From assembly GCA_003574685.1 (NCBI GenBank), contig QOCQ01000024.1, forward strand, positions 1 to 64,000: 64,000 nucleotides of DNA, written 5' to 3'. The position numbers and the translations under genes were made by a program. A model generated the notes under the pieces. The model had not been told where the DNA came from. It did no database searches and saw only the letters and a program-made list of their open reading frames with translations. Positions 43,931-51,600 of this stretch are shown here, in pieces. This DNA is from Rhodospirillaceae bacterium SYSU D60007. GTDB taxonomy: Bacteria > Pseudomonadota > Alphaproteobacteria > Reyranellales > Reyranellaceae. Positions within the stretch are counted from its first letter, which is position 1; each line of letters opens with the position of its first letter.

Positions 43931-45301
43931 CTACGGCTTCGCTGGTGCAAAGGCCCGCAACAGGACTTTCTCCGCCACTTTTCGACCCAGCGCCTCGCCG
44001 GCATCGATATCGCTGCGGTAATGAATCCCGGCCCATACACGCGCCTCGGCGGCTTCGCGGCCCTGGGCCAGCAGCCACTCGCGGTCTGCGGGAAACATCT
44101 CGGCCAGAACCGTCGCTGCCGCCGTGGACAGGCAACCATGCGCTGCTGGATAGCTTGGATGTCCGGGCGGCGGGAACACGGTTTTCAGGTCGGGGTCGAG
44201 CTGTGAGGGGCGGATGCGCCAGTAGGCGTACTTCGCATCCCAGCAGGCAACCGTGCTGTCGTGAAACGCGACGTTCAACGCCGCGAACGCACGGGCGGAG
44301 GTCGGTGGATCGAACTGGGCACCGTACTCCAGGAGCTTCATGCGCGCGATCTGGTTCCACAGCGCGTAGGCACGAGCGCCTCCGAAGACTTCCCAGTAAA
44401 TGGCGCGATGATTGCTCTTCGGTGTTCGCTTGAACGATTTCAGCTCGGCGAGATCTGCCTTTGTGCTGTCGGAGTCGAAGGCTGGTGGAGCCGCCGGGCG
44501 GAACTCGTCCGGACGCGACAGAACCCAAGTGCGCCAGGTCCCGGCCATCGGCGCGATCGGATTCTCGCCCCGCCAGTGGCCAGGGCCCTGGGGAACGCTG
44601 CCGGTCCATTTGGCATCCCATCCATCCCCCTTGGCGCGCGCAATCGCGAGAGCTGCGATCTTCCTGCCGATCTCACGACCCGCCGCGACGTCGCTCGGGA
44701 ACGCGACGCCCGCCAGCACGCGTGACGTCATCGCCTCTTCGGCGCGTGCGGCCAAAGCCTTGGCACGGGCCGGGAACAGATGGCCGAGAATTTCAGCGGC
44801 GGCAGCCGCCGCGGCTGCATAGTCGGATGGGTATCCCGCACTCTTGGGTGTCGGAAACGCCGTGACCAGGGAGGCATCCAGTTCGCGCGGCCGCGGCGTG
44901 CGGAATTTCCGCTTGTCCGCCCAGGCGGCTGCCACCGCATCGTCGATGGCCGCCTGCAAGAGGGCGAGGTGCCGTGCAGCCAGGGGCAACGTCACGAAGT
45001 CTTCCAGCATGATCTCAATGGCCAGCTCGTTCCAGCGGTAGGCCGGTCCACCTGTGTCCCACCAGCGCGCGCGCATCACCTCAGCGGCGCTGCGCCCGGC
45101 CACCACCTGTTTCACCTCGGCAAGTTCCGCCTTCATGTCGGCAGGCGGCGGCTTCGCCAGCCCCGCCGGGGTTTCGACGAGCCAACCTGGCGCACGCGGT
45201 AACCGAATGACCGCCTGGTTCTCGGCGTGCGCGACATCGCACACGCCCACCATCAGACCGGCCAGCAATGGAAGAGCCTTCAAACCTTGCATGGCGTCCA
45301 T
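43931..45301 (-). CDS. PAP2-superfamily/vanadium haloperoxidase-like exported protein with degenerate internal duplicate
   Basis: The protein has 456 residues with a signal peptide (L-P-L-L-A-G-L-M-V-G-V-C-D-V-A-H-A, cleavage near residue 27). The C-terminal half carries the acid-phosphatase/haloperoxidase set: K357 and R364, S383 and H388 (P-S-Y-P-A-A-H-G), R421, H427 and D431 (R-V-W-A-G-I-H-Y-R-S-D). The N-terminal half (about 130-215) repeats the same layout, but both His positions are changed (Y161, A200), so only one active site remains. It could be a periplasmic phosphatase or, less likely, a haloperoxidase. The start at 45301 is chosen for the signal peptide; an ATG at 45376 exists. 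It is divergent from the AraC-TPR gene. Confidence 0.75.
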   Translation of the reverse strand: MDAMQGLKALPLLAGLMVGVCDVAHAENQAVIRLPRAPGWLVETPAGLAKPPPADMKAELAEVKQVVAGRSAAEVMRARWWDTGGPAYRWNELAIEIMLEDFVTLPLAARHLALLQAAIDDAVAAAWADKRKFRTPRPRELDASLVTAFPTPKSAGYPSDYAAAAAAAAEILGHLFPARAKALAARAEEAMTSRVLAGVAFPSDVAAGREIGRKIAALAIARAKGDGWDAKWTGSVPQGPGHWRGENPIAPMAGTWRTWVLSRPDEFRPAAPPAFDSDSTKADLAELKSFKRTPKSNHRAIYWEVFGGARAYALWNQIARMKLLEYGAQFDPPTSARAFAALNVAFHDSTVACWDAKYAYWRIRPSQLDPDLKTVFPPPGHPSYPAAHGCLSTAAATVLAEMFPADREWLLAQGREAAEARVWAGIHYRSDIDAGEALGRKVAEKVLLRAFAPAKP

Positions 45302-45435
45302 CCCGACAGAGATTTGCCCGGATAGAGATGCTCGGCGGGTCCCGCCCTGCCCGCCATGCACATTCCGCTGTGTCATTCAAACCGCGCCGGAAAAATGCTA
45401 GGAATAGCGATCGCATCACGACTGTCTGTCCGGCC

Positions 45436-46614
45436 ATGTCACCGCCGCGCGCTTCGGCCATCAGGCATTCCGGCAAGGACAAGGATCCTGCTTTTGCCGC
45501 CACCCTGCCGCGCGACCTGGTCCGGGCGCTGGGCTGGCTGCGCGCGCACCTGCGGGAGCCGGTACGGCTGGAACGGCTGGCACAGGTCGCCGGTGTTGCC
45601 CCGCGCACGCTGGAGACGCATTTCAGACAGTTCCTCGGCACGACGCCGCTGGGATGGGTGCGCCAGGAGCGGCTGCTGCACGCCCGCCGCGCCCTGCTCG
45701 AGCAGGCGGACGACGCCAGCGTCACACGCGTGGCGCTGGACAGCGGCTTCACCCAGCTCGGGCGGTTTGCCGCGCACTACAGCCGGCAGTTCGGCGAATT
45801 GCCCTCGCAGACGGTCAGGCGCGCCCGGGCGAACACTCACGACGAGGTCGATGACGAGGCCCTGCGCCTCACCTGGCGCGCCATGCCCTCGGTCTTTGCC
45901 GTCGCGCCCCGGCAATGCAACGAGGCACTTGAAGACCTCGACCGCGCACAGCAGCTGGCACCGCGGTTTGGTTTGCCCAAAGCCCTGGCGGCCTGGTGCT
46001 GGAGCCAGCGTGCGGCCCAGCACTTCAGCCCGACACCGCAGGAAGATGCGGCGCGCGCGCTTCGTCTCGCGGAGGAGGCCCAGGCGATGGCGCCGATGGA
46101 TTCGATGACGCTGACGCTGGTCAGCGGCGCGCTGACGCTCACCCACCGCCTCGAAGCGGCTGACCGGCTTCTCGAAAAAGCGCTAGCCTACGACCCCCGG
46201 TCAGCCGTCGCCTGGCTCCGGCGCGGCTGGTCTTCGGCATATTTCGGAGACTCTGAGGGCGCGATTCGCGAACTTGGCACCACGCTGCAGATCATGCCCT
46301 TCGAGCCCGTGCGGCACCTTGCCTTCATTGGCATCGGCTGTGCCCATTTTGCCGCCGGGCGATATGCGCGTGCGGCGCAATGGGTTCGGGCAGGCATCGA
46401 GGCCTGCCCGGACTCCTTCTGGGCAGCCCGCGTGATGGCCGCTGCGGCCGTCCACGCCGGGGCGCGATCCGAAGGCCGGCGGATCGTGCGCCAGTTGATG
46501 CGCAAGGATCCCGGCCTGACAGTTGCCGTAGCACAGCGAGCCTGGCCCTTCCCGCCGCGCTTCATGGACTGCCTGGCCGACGGCCTCATCGCAGCCGGCA
46601 TGCCCAGGAACTGA
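45436..46614 (+). CDS. N-terminal AraC-type HTH with C-terminal TPR-like repeats
   Basis: This is a 392-residue predicted transcription regulator. Residues 24-130 form an AraC/XylS double helix-turn-helix (R-L-E-R-L-A-Q-V-A-G-V-A-P-R-T-L then A-L-D-S-G-F-T-Q-L-G-R-F-A-A-H-Y). In place of a ligand-binding domain before the HTH, the remainder is TPR-like helices (A-R-A-L-R-L-A-E-E-A-Q-A-M-A-P, A-L-A-Y-D-P-R-S-A-V-A-W-L-R-R-G-W) extending to the end. The HTH-first order is the reverse of most AraC proteins. The start at 45436 is tentative. It is divergent from the PAP2-like gene, which it may control. Confidence 0.8.
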   Translation: MSPPRASAIRHSGKDKDPAFAATLPRDLVRALGWLRAHLREPVRLERLAQVAGVAPRTLETHFRQFLGTTPLGWVRQERLLHARRALLEQADDASVTRVALDSGFTQLGRFAAHYSRQFGELPSQTVRRARANTHDEVDDEALRLTWRAMPSVFAVAPRQCNEALEDLDRAQQLAPRFGLPKALAAWCWSQRAAQHFSPTPQEDAARALRLAEEAQAMAPMDSMTLTLVSGALTLTHRLEAADRLLEKALAYDPRSAVAWLRRGWSSAYFGDSEGAIRELGTTLQIMPFEPVRHLAFIGIGCAHFAAGRYARAAQWVRAGIEACPDSFWAARVMAAAAVHAGARSEGRRIVRQLMRKDPGLTVAVAQRAWPFPPRFMDCLADGLIAAGMPRN

Positions 46615-46629
46615 AACGCTGCGGCGCGA

Positions 46630-46944
46630 TCACGGCAGATTGACATCCACGTCCACGACGTCGACGCAGGCTTGAGTCTGGCTGTGGCGGGAGCCGGTGT
46701 GCCATCTGCCGGTCCGCATCCGGGCATCGTGGACTTCTGTCAGATAGAGGCAGCGCCACTCGCCGGCGCGCGGCAGGCCGCGGCTACTGCGACCGCCGAA
46801 CTGGAACGTCAGCGCCGTCTCCTGCCCATCCTTATGGCCGAGGATATGCGGACAATGCTCGCGATAGAGGCCACGGTAGGTGCATGTGACCTGCTTGCGC
46901 TCGCGAATGGCTTCACGGAACAGAAGATAGGTCGCGCTTGGCAC
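46630..46944 (-). CDS. Conserved hypothetical protein, 104 aa (WYL-like)
   Basis: This soluble 104-residue protein opens Y-L-L-F-R-E-A-I-R-E-R-K-Q-V-T-C-T-Y-R-G, then H-C-P-H-I-L-G-H-K-D-G, F-Q-F-G-G-R-S-S-R-G-L-P and G-E-W-R-C-L-Y-L. This layout resembles the start of WYL-type sensory domains and a small conserved hypothetical family I remember only vaguely. Cys and His residues (C21, C31, H33, H37) could bind metal. It overlaps the Rrf2 gene by 32 bp and is the last gene of the GNAT-Rrf2 operon. Function unknown. Confidence 0.6.
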   Translation of the reverse strand: MPSATYLLFREAIRERKQVTCTYRGLYREHCPHILGHKDGQETALTFQFGGRSSRGLPRAGEWRCLYLTEVHDARMRTGRWHTGSRHSQTQACVDVVDVDVNLP

Positions 46945-47383
46945 CGCTTACCTCCGCGCGGGCGAAAGCATCAGCCCTGGAGGCTTGCCGCGCAATCTGG
47001 CGCAGCAGCGTATCGAGGCTGATCGAGCGCAGCGTCGCCTCGGCGATTTCGTCGATTTCAGCCAGTACGCGGCCCAGCGCCCGGCGGATGTCCGTGTCCT
47101 CGCCCGGCTCGGTTGCCCGATTGCCCGGCTCGGTTTCGAACAGGGCGACAATATCCATCAGCGTGGTGCGGCGGGCATTGCCGGTGAAGCGGTAGCCGCC
47201 GGCCGCGCCGCGCTCGGCCTCGGCCAGACCAGCCCGCGCCAGATCGCGCAGCACCTTGGCGAGGTGGTGCGCCGAAACCCCGAACTGCCGCGCGAGATCC
47301 GCCGCCGACAGCCGTCGTGCCGGATCGCGCGCCAGTTCCAGCGCGGCGTACAGTCCGAGGCGCGTTCCCATCTGGAGCTTCAC
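46913..47383 (-). CDS. Rrf2 family transcriptional regulator
   Basis: This 156-residue winged-helix regulator shows L-G-L-Y-A-A-L-E-L-A-R-D, the recognition region A-D-L-A-R-Q-F-G-V-S-A-H-H-L-A-K-V-L-R-D-L, and G-Y-R-F-T-G as wing. There is no cysteine in the protein, so it cannot hold the [2Fe-2S] cluster of IscR or NsrR type through Cys ligands. The ATG overlaps the GNAT stop (ATGA). It may respond to another ligand through its C-terminal helices. It lies next to the boxC-boxB genes and could regulate them, which is untested. Confidence 0.85.
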   Translation of the reverse strand: MKLQMGTRLGLYAALELARDPARRLSAADLARQFGVSAHHLAKVLRDLARAGLAEAERGAAGGYRFTGNARRTTLMDIVALFETEPGNRATEPGEDTDIRRALGRVLAEIDEIAEATLRSISLDTLLRQIARQASRADAFARAEVSGAKRDLSSVP

Positions 47384-47892
47384 GCCGGAAGCTCCAGGTC
47401 AAGTTGCAGCGAAGGCCCGGCCGTCATCCCCTGGCTGCGGAAGAACGACAGGATCAGGTGGTCGCGGCGGTCCACCAGCGTCCGCACCCGATCAACCCCG
47501 GCGACACGGAAGCGCGCACACAGCGCCCCGAAAAGCTGCGTGCCGACGCCCGCCAGCCGCCGCGCCGTGTCGACCTGGATCGCGAACACCCATCCCACCG
47601 GCGGCGAGCCGAACTCCCAGGCACGCACCTCGCCAATGACGAAACCCACCAGTGCCCCGTCCTCCGCTTCGGCAATCAGGAAAATCCGTTCCGGCGGCCC
47701 GCCGGCGTAGTGCTGCAGCGCCCACTGCCAGTACCCGGCCTTGGCAACGGCGGTAATCCGGCGATCCAGCGCCACAATGGCCGGCAAGTCCGCGGCTTCG
47801 GCAGCGCGCACCCGCACCTCCCCCGATCCGGTCTTTTCCACAGCCTTCGGCATCATCTCCCCGGTCGGCTCAGCCGTTGACAGGGTGAGCAT
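47380..47892 (-). CDS. GNAT family N-acetyltransferase
   Basis: This 170-residue acetyltransferase uses acetyl-CoA. The acceptor-side strands are followed by W-V-F-A-I-Q-V-D-T and motif A R-R-L-A-G-V-G-T-Q-L-F-G-A-L (Q/R-x-x-G-x-G/A), then V-R-T-L-V-D and the C-terminal F-F-R-S-Q-G-M. The ATG at 47892 gives a longer N-terminus; M13 and M14 are alternatives. It is the first gene of a leftward operon with Rrf2 and the 104-aa protein, divergent from boxC across 68 bp. The substrate is unknown. Confidence 0.83.
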   Translation of the reverse strand: MLTLSTAEPTGEMMPKAVEKTGSGEVRVRAAEAADLPAIVALDRRITAVAKAGYWQWALQHYAGGPPERIFLIAEAEDGALVGFVIGEVRAWEFGSPPVGWVFAIQVDTARRLAGVGTQLFGALCARFRVAGVDRVRTLVDRRDHLILSFFRSQGMTAGPSLQLDLELPA

Positions 47893-47908
47893 GCCGGGGT
47901 TAGAAGTA

Positions 47909-47942
47909 AATAGGTATTTGAGTACCGAATTACGAAATTCGT
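47909..47942. promoter_or_regulatory. AT-rich operator-like palindromes between GNAT and boxC
   Basis: GGTA-TTTGAG-TACC (47913-47926) is followed by ACGAA-A-TTCGT (47932-47942). Both are symmetric, in an unusually AT-rich 68-bp divergent gap, so they may be the operator and promoter region that control boxC and the GNAT-Rrf2 operon. Candidate binders are the Rrf2 protein encoded next door or an unlinked BoxR-type regulator. Confidence 0.35.
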
Positions 47943-47960
47943 TAGCCGGGAGCGGACGCC

Positions 47961-49625
47961 ATGGCAGCCAACGGACCCGAACCCGCGATCGATTTCCGCA
48001 CCTCGCCCGAGCGCTACAATCACTGGAAGCTCGACATCGACGGTGCGGTGGCCACTCTGGCGATGGACGTACGCGAGGACGCGACGCTCAAGCCCGGCTA
48101 CCGGCTCAAGCTCAACTCCTACGATCTGGGCGTTGATATCGAGCTCTATGACGCCATCCAGCGCCTGCGGTTCGAGCATCCCGAAGTGGGCGCCGTGATC
48201 CTGACGTCGGCCAAGGACCGCGTGTTCTGCTCGGGCGCCAACATCAACATGCTGGGGGTGTCCTCGCATGCCCACAAGGTGAACTTCTGCAAGTTCACCA
48301 ACGAGACGCGCAACGCGATCGAGGATGCCAGCGAATTCTCCGGCCAGCGTTACCTCTGCGCCATCAACGGCACGGCGGCCGGCGGCGGCTACGAGCTGGC
48401 GCTGGCCTGCGAACGCATCATCCTCGCCGACGACGGCAGCTCGGCGGTGTCCTTGCCCGAACTGCCGCTGCTGGCCGTGCTGCCCGGCACGGGCGGACTC
48501 ACCCGGCTGGTAGACAAGCGCAAGGTGCGCCGCGACCGCGCCGACTTCTTCTGTACCGTCAGCGAGGGCGTGCGGGGCAAGCGCGCGGTGGAGTGGCGCC
48601 TGGTTGACGAGGTCGTGCCCCGCAGCAGGCTCGACGAGACGGTGCAGGCGCGCGCGAAGGAACTGGCCTCGACGCGGCCGGGGGCGCGGGGGATCAGCCT
48701 CACGCCGTTGGCGCGCACCATCGAGGGCGATCGTATCAGCTACCCGCACCTCGTCGTCGAGATCGACCGCGAGCAGCGCGCCGCGCACTTCCGTATTCAT
48801 GGCCCGGAGCAGCAAGCGCCGGCAGACGCAGCCGGCATCGAGGCGCAAGGCGATGCGTTCTGGCCGCTGGCGCTTTGCCGGGCGCTGGACGACGCCGTCC
48901 TGCATCTGCGGCTCAACGAGGGCGAGATCGGCACCTGGGTATTCCATACGGCGGGTGACGCAGAGCTGGTCGCCGCTTACGACGCCCTGCTGCTAGCCAA
49001 TGCCGGCCATTGGCTGGCGCGGGAAATCACCCTCTACTGGAAGCGCACGCTCAAGCGCATCGACGTGAGCTCGCGCAGCCTGATTGCGCTTGTCGAACAG
49101 GGAAGCTGTTTCGCCGGCACGCTGTTCGAGCTGGTGCTGGCGGCCGACCGTTCGTTCATGCTCGACGGCCGGCTGGAAGGCAGCAACCTGCCGGAATCCG
49201 CGGTTCGACTGACCGGCATGAATTTCGGCCCGCTGCCCATGGGCAACGGGCTTACCCGCCTGCAAAGCCGCTTTCTCGCTGAACCGGAGGCTGCCGAGCG
49301 GCTGCGGGAAGAGATCGGCAAGCCGCTCGACGCATCAAGTGCCGGCGAACTCGGTCTCGTCACCTTCACGCCTGATGACATCGACTGGGAAGACGAGGTG
49401 CGCCTTGCCATCGAGGAGCGCGCCAGCTTCTCTCCGGACGGGCTCACGGGCATGGAAGCCAACCTGCGATTCGCCGGGCCGGAGACCATGGAAACCAAGA
49501 TCTTCGCCCGTCTGACGGCATGGCAGAACTGGATCTTCCAGCGTCCCAACGCCGTCGGCCCCGAGGGGGCGCTGCAGCTCTATGGCTCCGGCCGAAAGCC
49601 GCAATACGACCGCGGGCGGGTATGA
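47961..49625 (+). CDS. boxC: 2,3-epoxybenzoyl-CoA dihydrolase (benzoyl-CoA-dihydrodiol lyase)
   Basis: It opens the ring of 2,3-epoxybenzoyl-CoA with two waters, yielding 3,4-dehydroadipyl-CoA semialdehyde and formate. The 554 residues make a double crotonase fold. The N-half has F-C-S-G-A-N-I-N-M-L-G and A-A-G-G-G-Y-E-L-A-L-A-C-E, with P-E-L-P-L-L-A-V-L-P-G-T-G-G-L-T-R. The C-half has E-Q-G-S-C-F-A-G-T-L-F-E-L-V-L-A-A-D. The start N-terminal F-R-T-S-P-E-R-Y-N-H-W matches BoxC, as does length. GGGAGCGG precedes the ATG. boxB follows after 42 bp. Confidence 0.95.
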   Translation: MAANGPEPAIDFRTSPERYNHWKLDIDGAVATLAMDVREDATLKPGYRLKLNSYDLGVDIELYDAIQRLRFEHPEVGAVILTSAKDRVFCSGANINMLGVSSHAHKVNFCKFTNETRNAIEDASEFSGQRYLCAINGTAAGGGYELALACERIILADDGSSAVSLPELPLLAVLPGTGGLTRLVDKRKVRRDRADFFCTVSEGVRGKRAVEWRLVDEVVPRSRLDETVQARAKELASTRPGARGISLTPLARTIEGDRISYPHLVVEIDREQRAAHFRIHGPEQQAPADAAGIEAQGDAFWPLALCRALDDAVLHLRLNEGEIGTWVFHTAGDAELVAAYDALLLANAGHWLAREITLYWKRTLKRIDVSSRSLIALVEQGSCFAGTLFELVLAADRSFMLDGRLEGSNLPESAVRLTGMNFGPLPMGNGLTRLQSRFLAEPEAAERLREEIGKPLDASSAGELGLVTFTPDDIDWEDEVRLAIEERASFSPDGLTGMEANLRFAGPETMETKIFARLTAWQNWIFQRPNAVGPEGALQLYGSGRKPQYDRGRV

Positions 49626-49667
49626 GATCTCCCTTCCCACAGGAAGGCCGAAATACGGAGGACCCTG

Positions 49668-51086
49668 ATGTCCATCGACTATAGCGAGCGGATCCCCAAC
49701 AACGTCGATCTGTCGAGCGACCGGCGCTTGCAGCGGGCGCTGGAAGCCTGGCAGCCGCGCTTCCTCGAATGGTGGAAGGAGCTGGGACCTGACGGCACCT
49801 CGGCCTGGGATGTCTATCTGCGCACCGCCATCTCCACCGACGCCAATGGCTGGGCCCATTTCGGCTACGTAAAGATGCCCGAGTACCGCTGGGGCATCTT
49901 CCTTGCCGAGCGCGAGGCCGATCGTGCGATTGCCTTTGGCGATCACAAGGGCGAGCCGGCCTGGCAGGAAGTGCCCGGCGAGCACCGGGCCACCCTGCGC
50001 CGCCTGATCGTGACGCAGGGCGACACCGAGCCGGCATCGGTCGAGCAGCAGCGGCTGCTGGGCAAGACCGCACCATCCCTCTACGACCTGCGCAACCTCT
50101 TCCAGGTCAATGTCGAGGAGGGCCGGCATCTCTGGGCCATGGTCTACCTGCTGCACGCCTATTTCGGGCGCGACGGCCGCGAGGAAGCCGAGGCGATGCT
50201 GGAGCGCCATTCGGGCGACCCGGACAAGCCGCGCATCCTCGGCGCCTTCAACGAGGAAACGCCGGACTGGCTGTCCTTCTTCATGTTCACCTACTTCACC
50301 GACCGCGACGGCAAGTACCAGCTCGCATCGCTGGCCGAATCCGGCTTCGATCCGCTGTCACGCACCTGCCGCTTCATGCTGACCGAGGAAGCGCACCACA
50401 TGTTCGTGGGCGAAACCGGCGTGGGCCGCATCGTGCAACGCACCTGTGAGCTGATGCGCGAGCAGAAGACCGATGACGTCCGGGCGCTGGGTGCCATCGA
50501 CCTGCCCACGATCCAGAAGTACCTGAACTTCCATTTCAGCGTATCGCTGGACCTCTTCGGCCAGGAGGCCTCGACCAACGCCGCAAACTATTACACGGCG
50601 GGGCTGAAGGGCCGCTTCCTCGAAACCCGGATCAGCGACGACCACAGGCTGACGGACGCGAGCTACGATATCCTCGGTCTGGAGAATGGGCACGTCGCGA
50701 CACGGACCGTACCGGCACTGTCGGCACTCAATGAGCGGCTGCGCCAGGACTATATCGACGACTGCGCTCGCGGGGTCATGCGCTGGAACAAGGCCATCGA
50801 GCGTACGGGCGTGCCGTTCGAGCTGAAGCTGCCGCACCGTGCCTTCAACCGCCGCATCGGCGCCTTTGCCGATGTGCGCGTCTCGCCCGACGGCAAGGTG
50901 ATCAGCGAGGCCGAGTGGCAGGCCAATGTGGCGAAGTGGCTGCCGACCGACGAGGATCGCGCCTACGTGCAGTCGCTGATGGGTGCGGCGGTAGTCGAAC
51001 CCGGCAAGTTCGCGCACTGGATCGCCCCGCCGGCCCGCGGCATCAATAACCAGCCCGCCGACTTCCAGTACATCCGGTTCAACTGA
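49668..51086 (+). CDS. boxB: Benzoyl-CoA 2,3-epoxidase oxygenase subunit
   Basis: This diiron oxygenase subunit epoxidises benzoyl-CoA with O2 and electrons from BoxA. The 472 residues start I-D-Y-S-E-R-I-P-N-N-V-D-L. Two E-x-x-H iron motifs are visible: E151-x-x-H154 (V-E-E-G-R-H) and E240-E-A-H243-H. The sequence is complete to the R-F-N tail. CGGAGGA precedes the ATG. boxA (the reductase) is not in this window, so the reductant must be encoded elsewhere. A DUF1810 gene points towards its end with an 11-bp gap. Confidence 0.95.
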   Translation: MSIDYSERIPNNVDLSSDRRLQRALEAWQPRFLEWWKELGPDGTSAWDVYLRTAISTDANGWAHFGYVKMPEYRWGIFLAEREADRAIAFGDHKGEPAWQEVPGEHRATLRRLIVTQGDTEPASVEQQRLLGKTAPSLYDLRNLFQVNVEEGRHLWAMVYLLHAYFGRDGREEAEAMLERHSGDPDKPRILGAFNEETPDWLSFFMFTYFTDRDGKYQLASLAESGFDPLSRTCRFMLTEEAHHMFVGETGVGRIVQRTCELMREQKTDDVRALGAIDLPTIQKYLNFHFSVSLDLFGQEASTNAANYYTAGLKGRFLETRISDDHRLTDASYDILGLENGHVATRTVPALSALNERLRQDYIDDCARGVMRWNKAIERTGVPFELKLPHRAFNRRIGAFADVRVSPDGKVISEAEWQANVAKWLPTDEDRAYVQSLMGAAVVEPGKFAHWIAPPARGINNQPADFQYIRFN

Positions 51087-51097
51087 GCCGGATGCGC

Positions 51098-51523
51098 TCA
51101 GGAAGCGAGGAAGTCGAGCGTGGCCTGACACCGCTCGCCGGCATAGTACTTGCGCAGGGCTTCCTCGAACTCGGCGTTGTCCGGCGTGACCCCGGCAAAC
51201 AGTGTCATCGACGAGCGGAACTTCAGATCGTCGGGTGTGCCAAGCACCTGGCGTGCCGAGCGCCCCTCGATGCGGTTCATCAGGCACGTGCACTCGCGCA
51301 GGCGTGGTCCGAGGACCGGATGGTTGAGATAGGCCTCCGCCTCCGCGCGCGAGGCGATGCCGAAGTCCCGGGCCATCCCGGTGCGGCCCAGGCCCCTGGT
51401 CTGCGGAAAGACGAACCACATCCAGTGGCTGCGCTTGTGACCTTCACGCAATTCCGACAGGACGTCCTCAAGGACCCGGTCCTGGGCGTCCACGAAGCGC
51501 TGCAGATTATAGGGATCGTTCAT
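51098..51523 (-). CDS. DUF1810 family protein
   Basis: This 141-residue soluble protein shows the DUF1810 pattern: D-P-Y-N-L-Q-R-F-V-D-A-Q, then S-H-W-M-W-F-V-F-P-Q-T-R-G-L-G-R-T, A-E-A-Y-L-N-H-P-V-L-G-P-R-L and P-D-D-L-K-F-R-S-S-M-T-L-F. Function is unknown. It interrupts the box genes on the opposite strand, between boxB and the benzoate-CoA ligase, and so is probably not part of the pathway. Its start is 77 bp from the ligase ATG, in a shared divergent gap. Confidence 0.88.
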   Translation of the reverse strand: MNDPYNLQRFVDAQDRVLEDVLSELREGHKRSHWMWFVFPQTRGLGRTGMARDFGIASRAEAEAYLNHPVLGPRLRECTCLMNRIEGRSARQVLGTPDDLKFRSSMTLFAGVTPDNAEFEEALRKYYAGERCQATLDFLAS

Positions 51524-51600
51524 GGCGGTCCTTTCTCAAAGGCTCGACGCCGGGCGATGAGATTTGCTAACGACTTGCAAGCAATGTGCGGAGGCTAACC

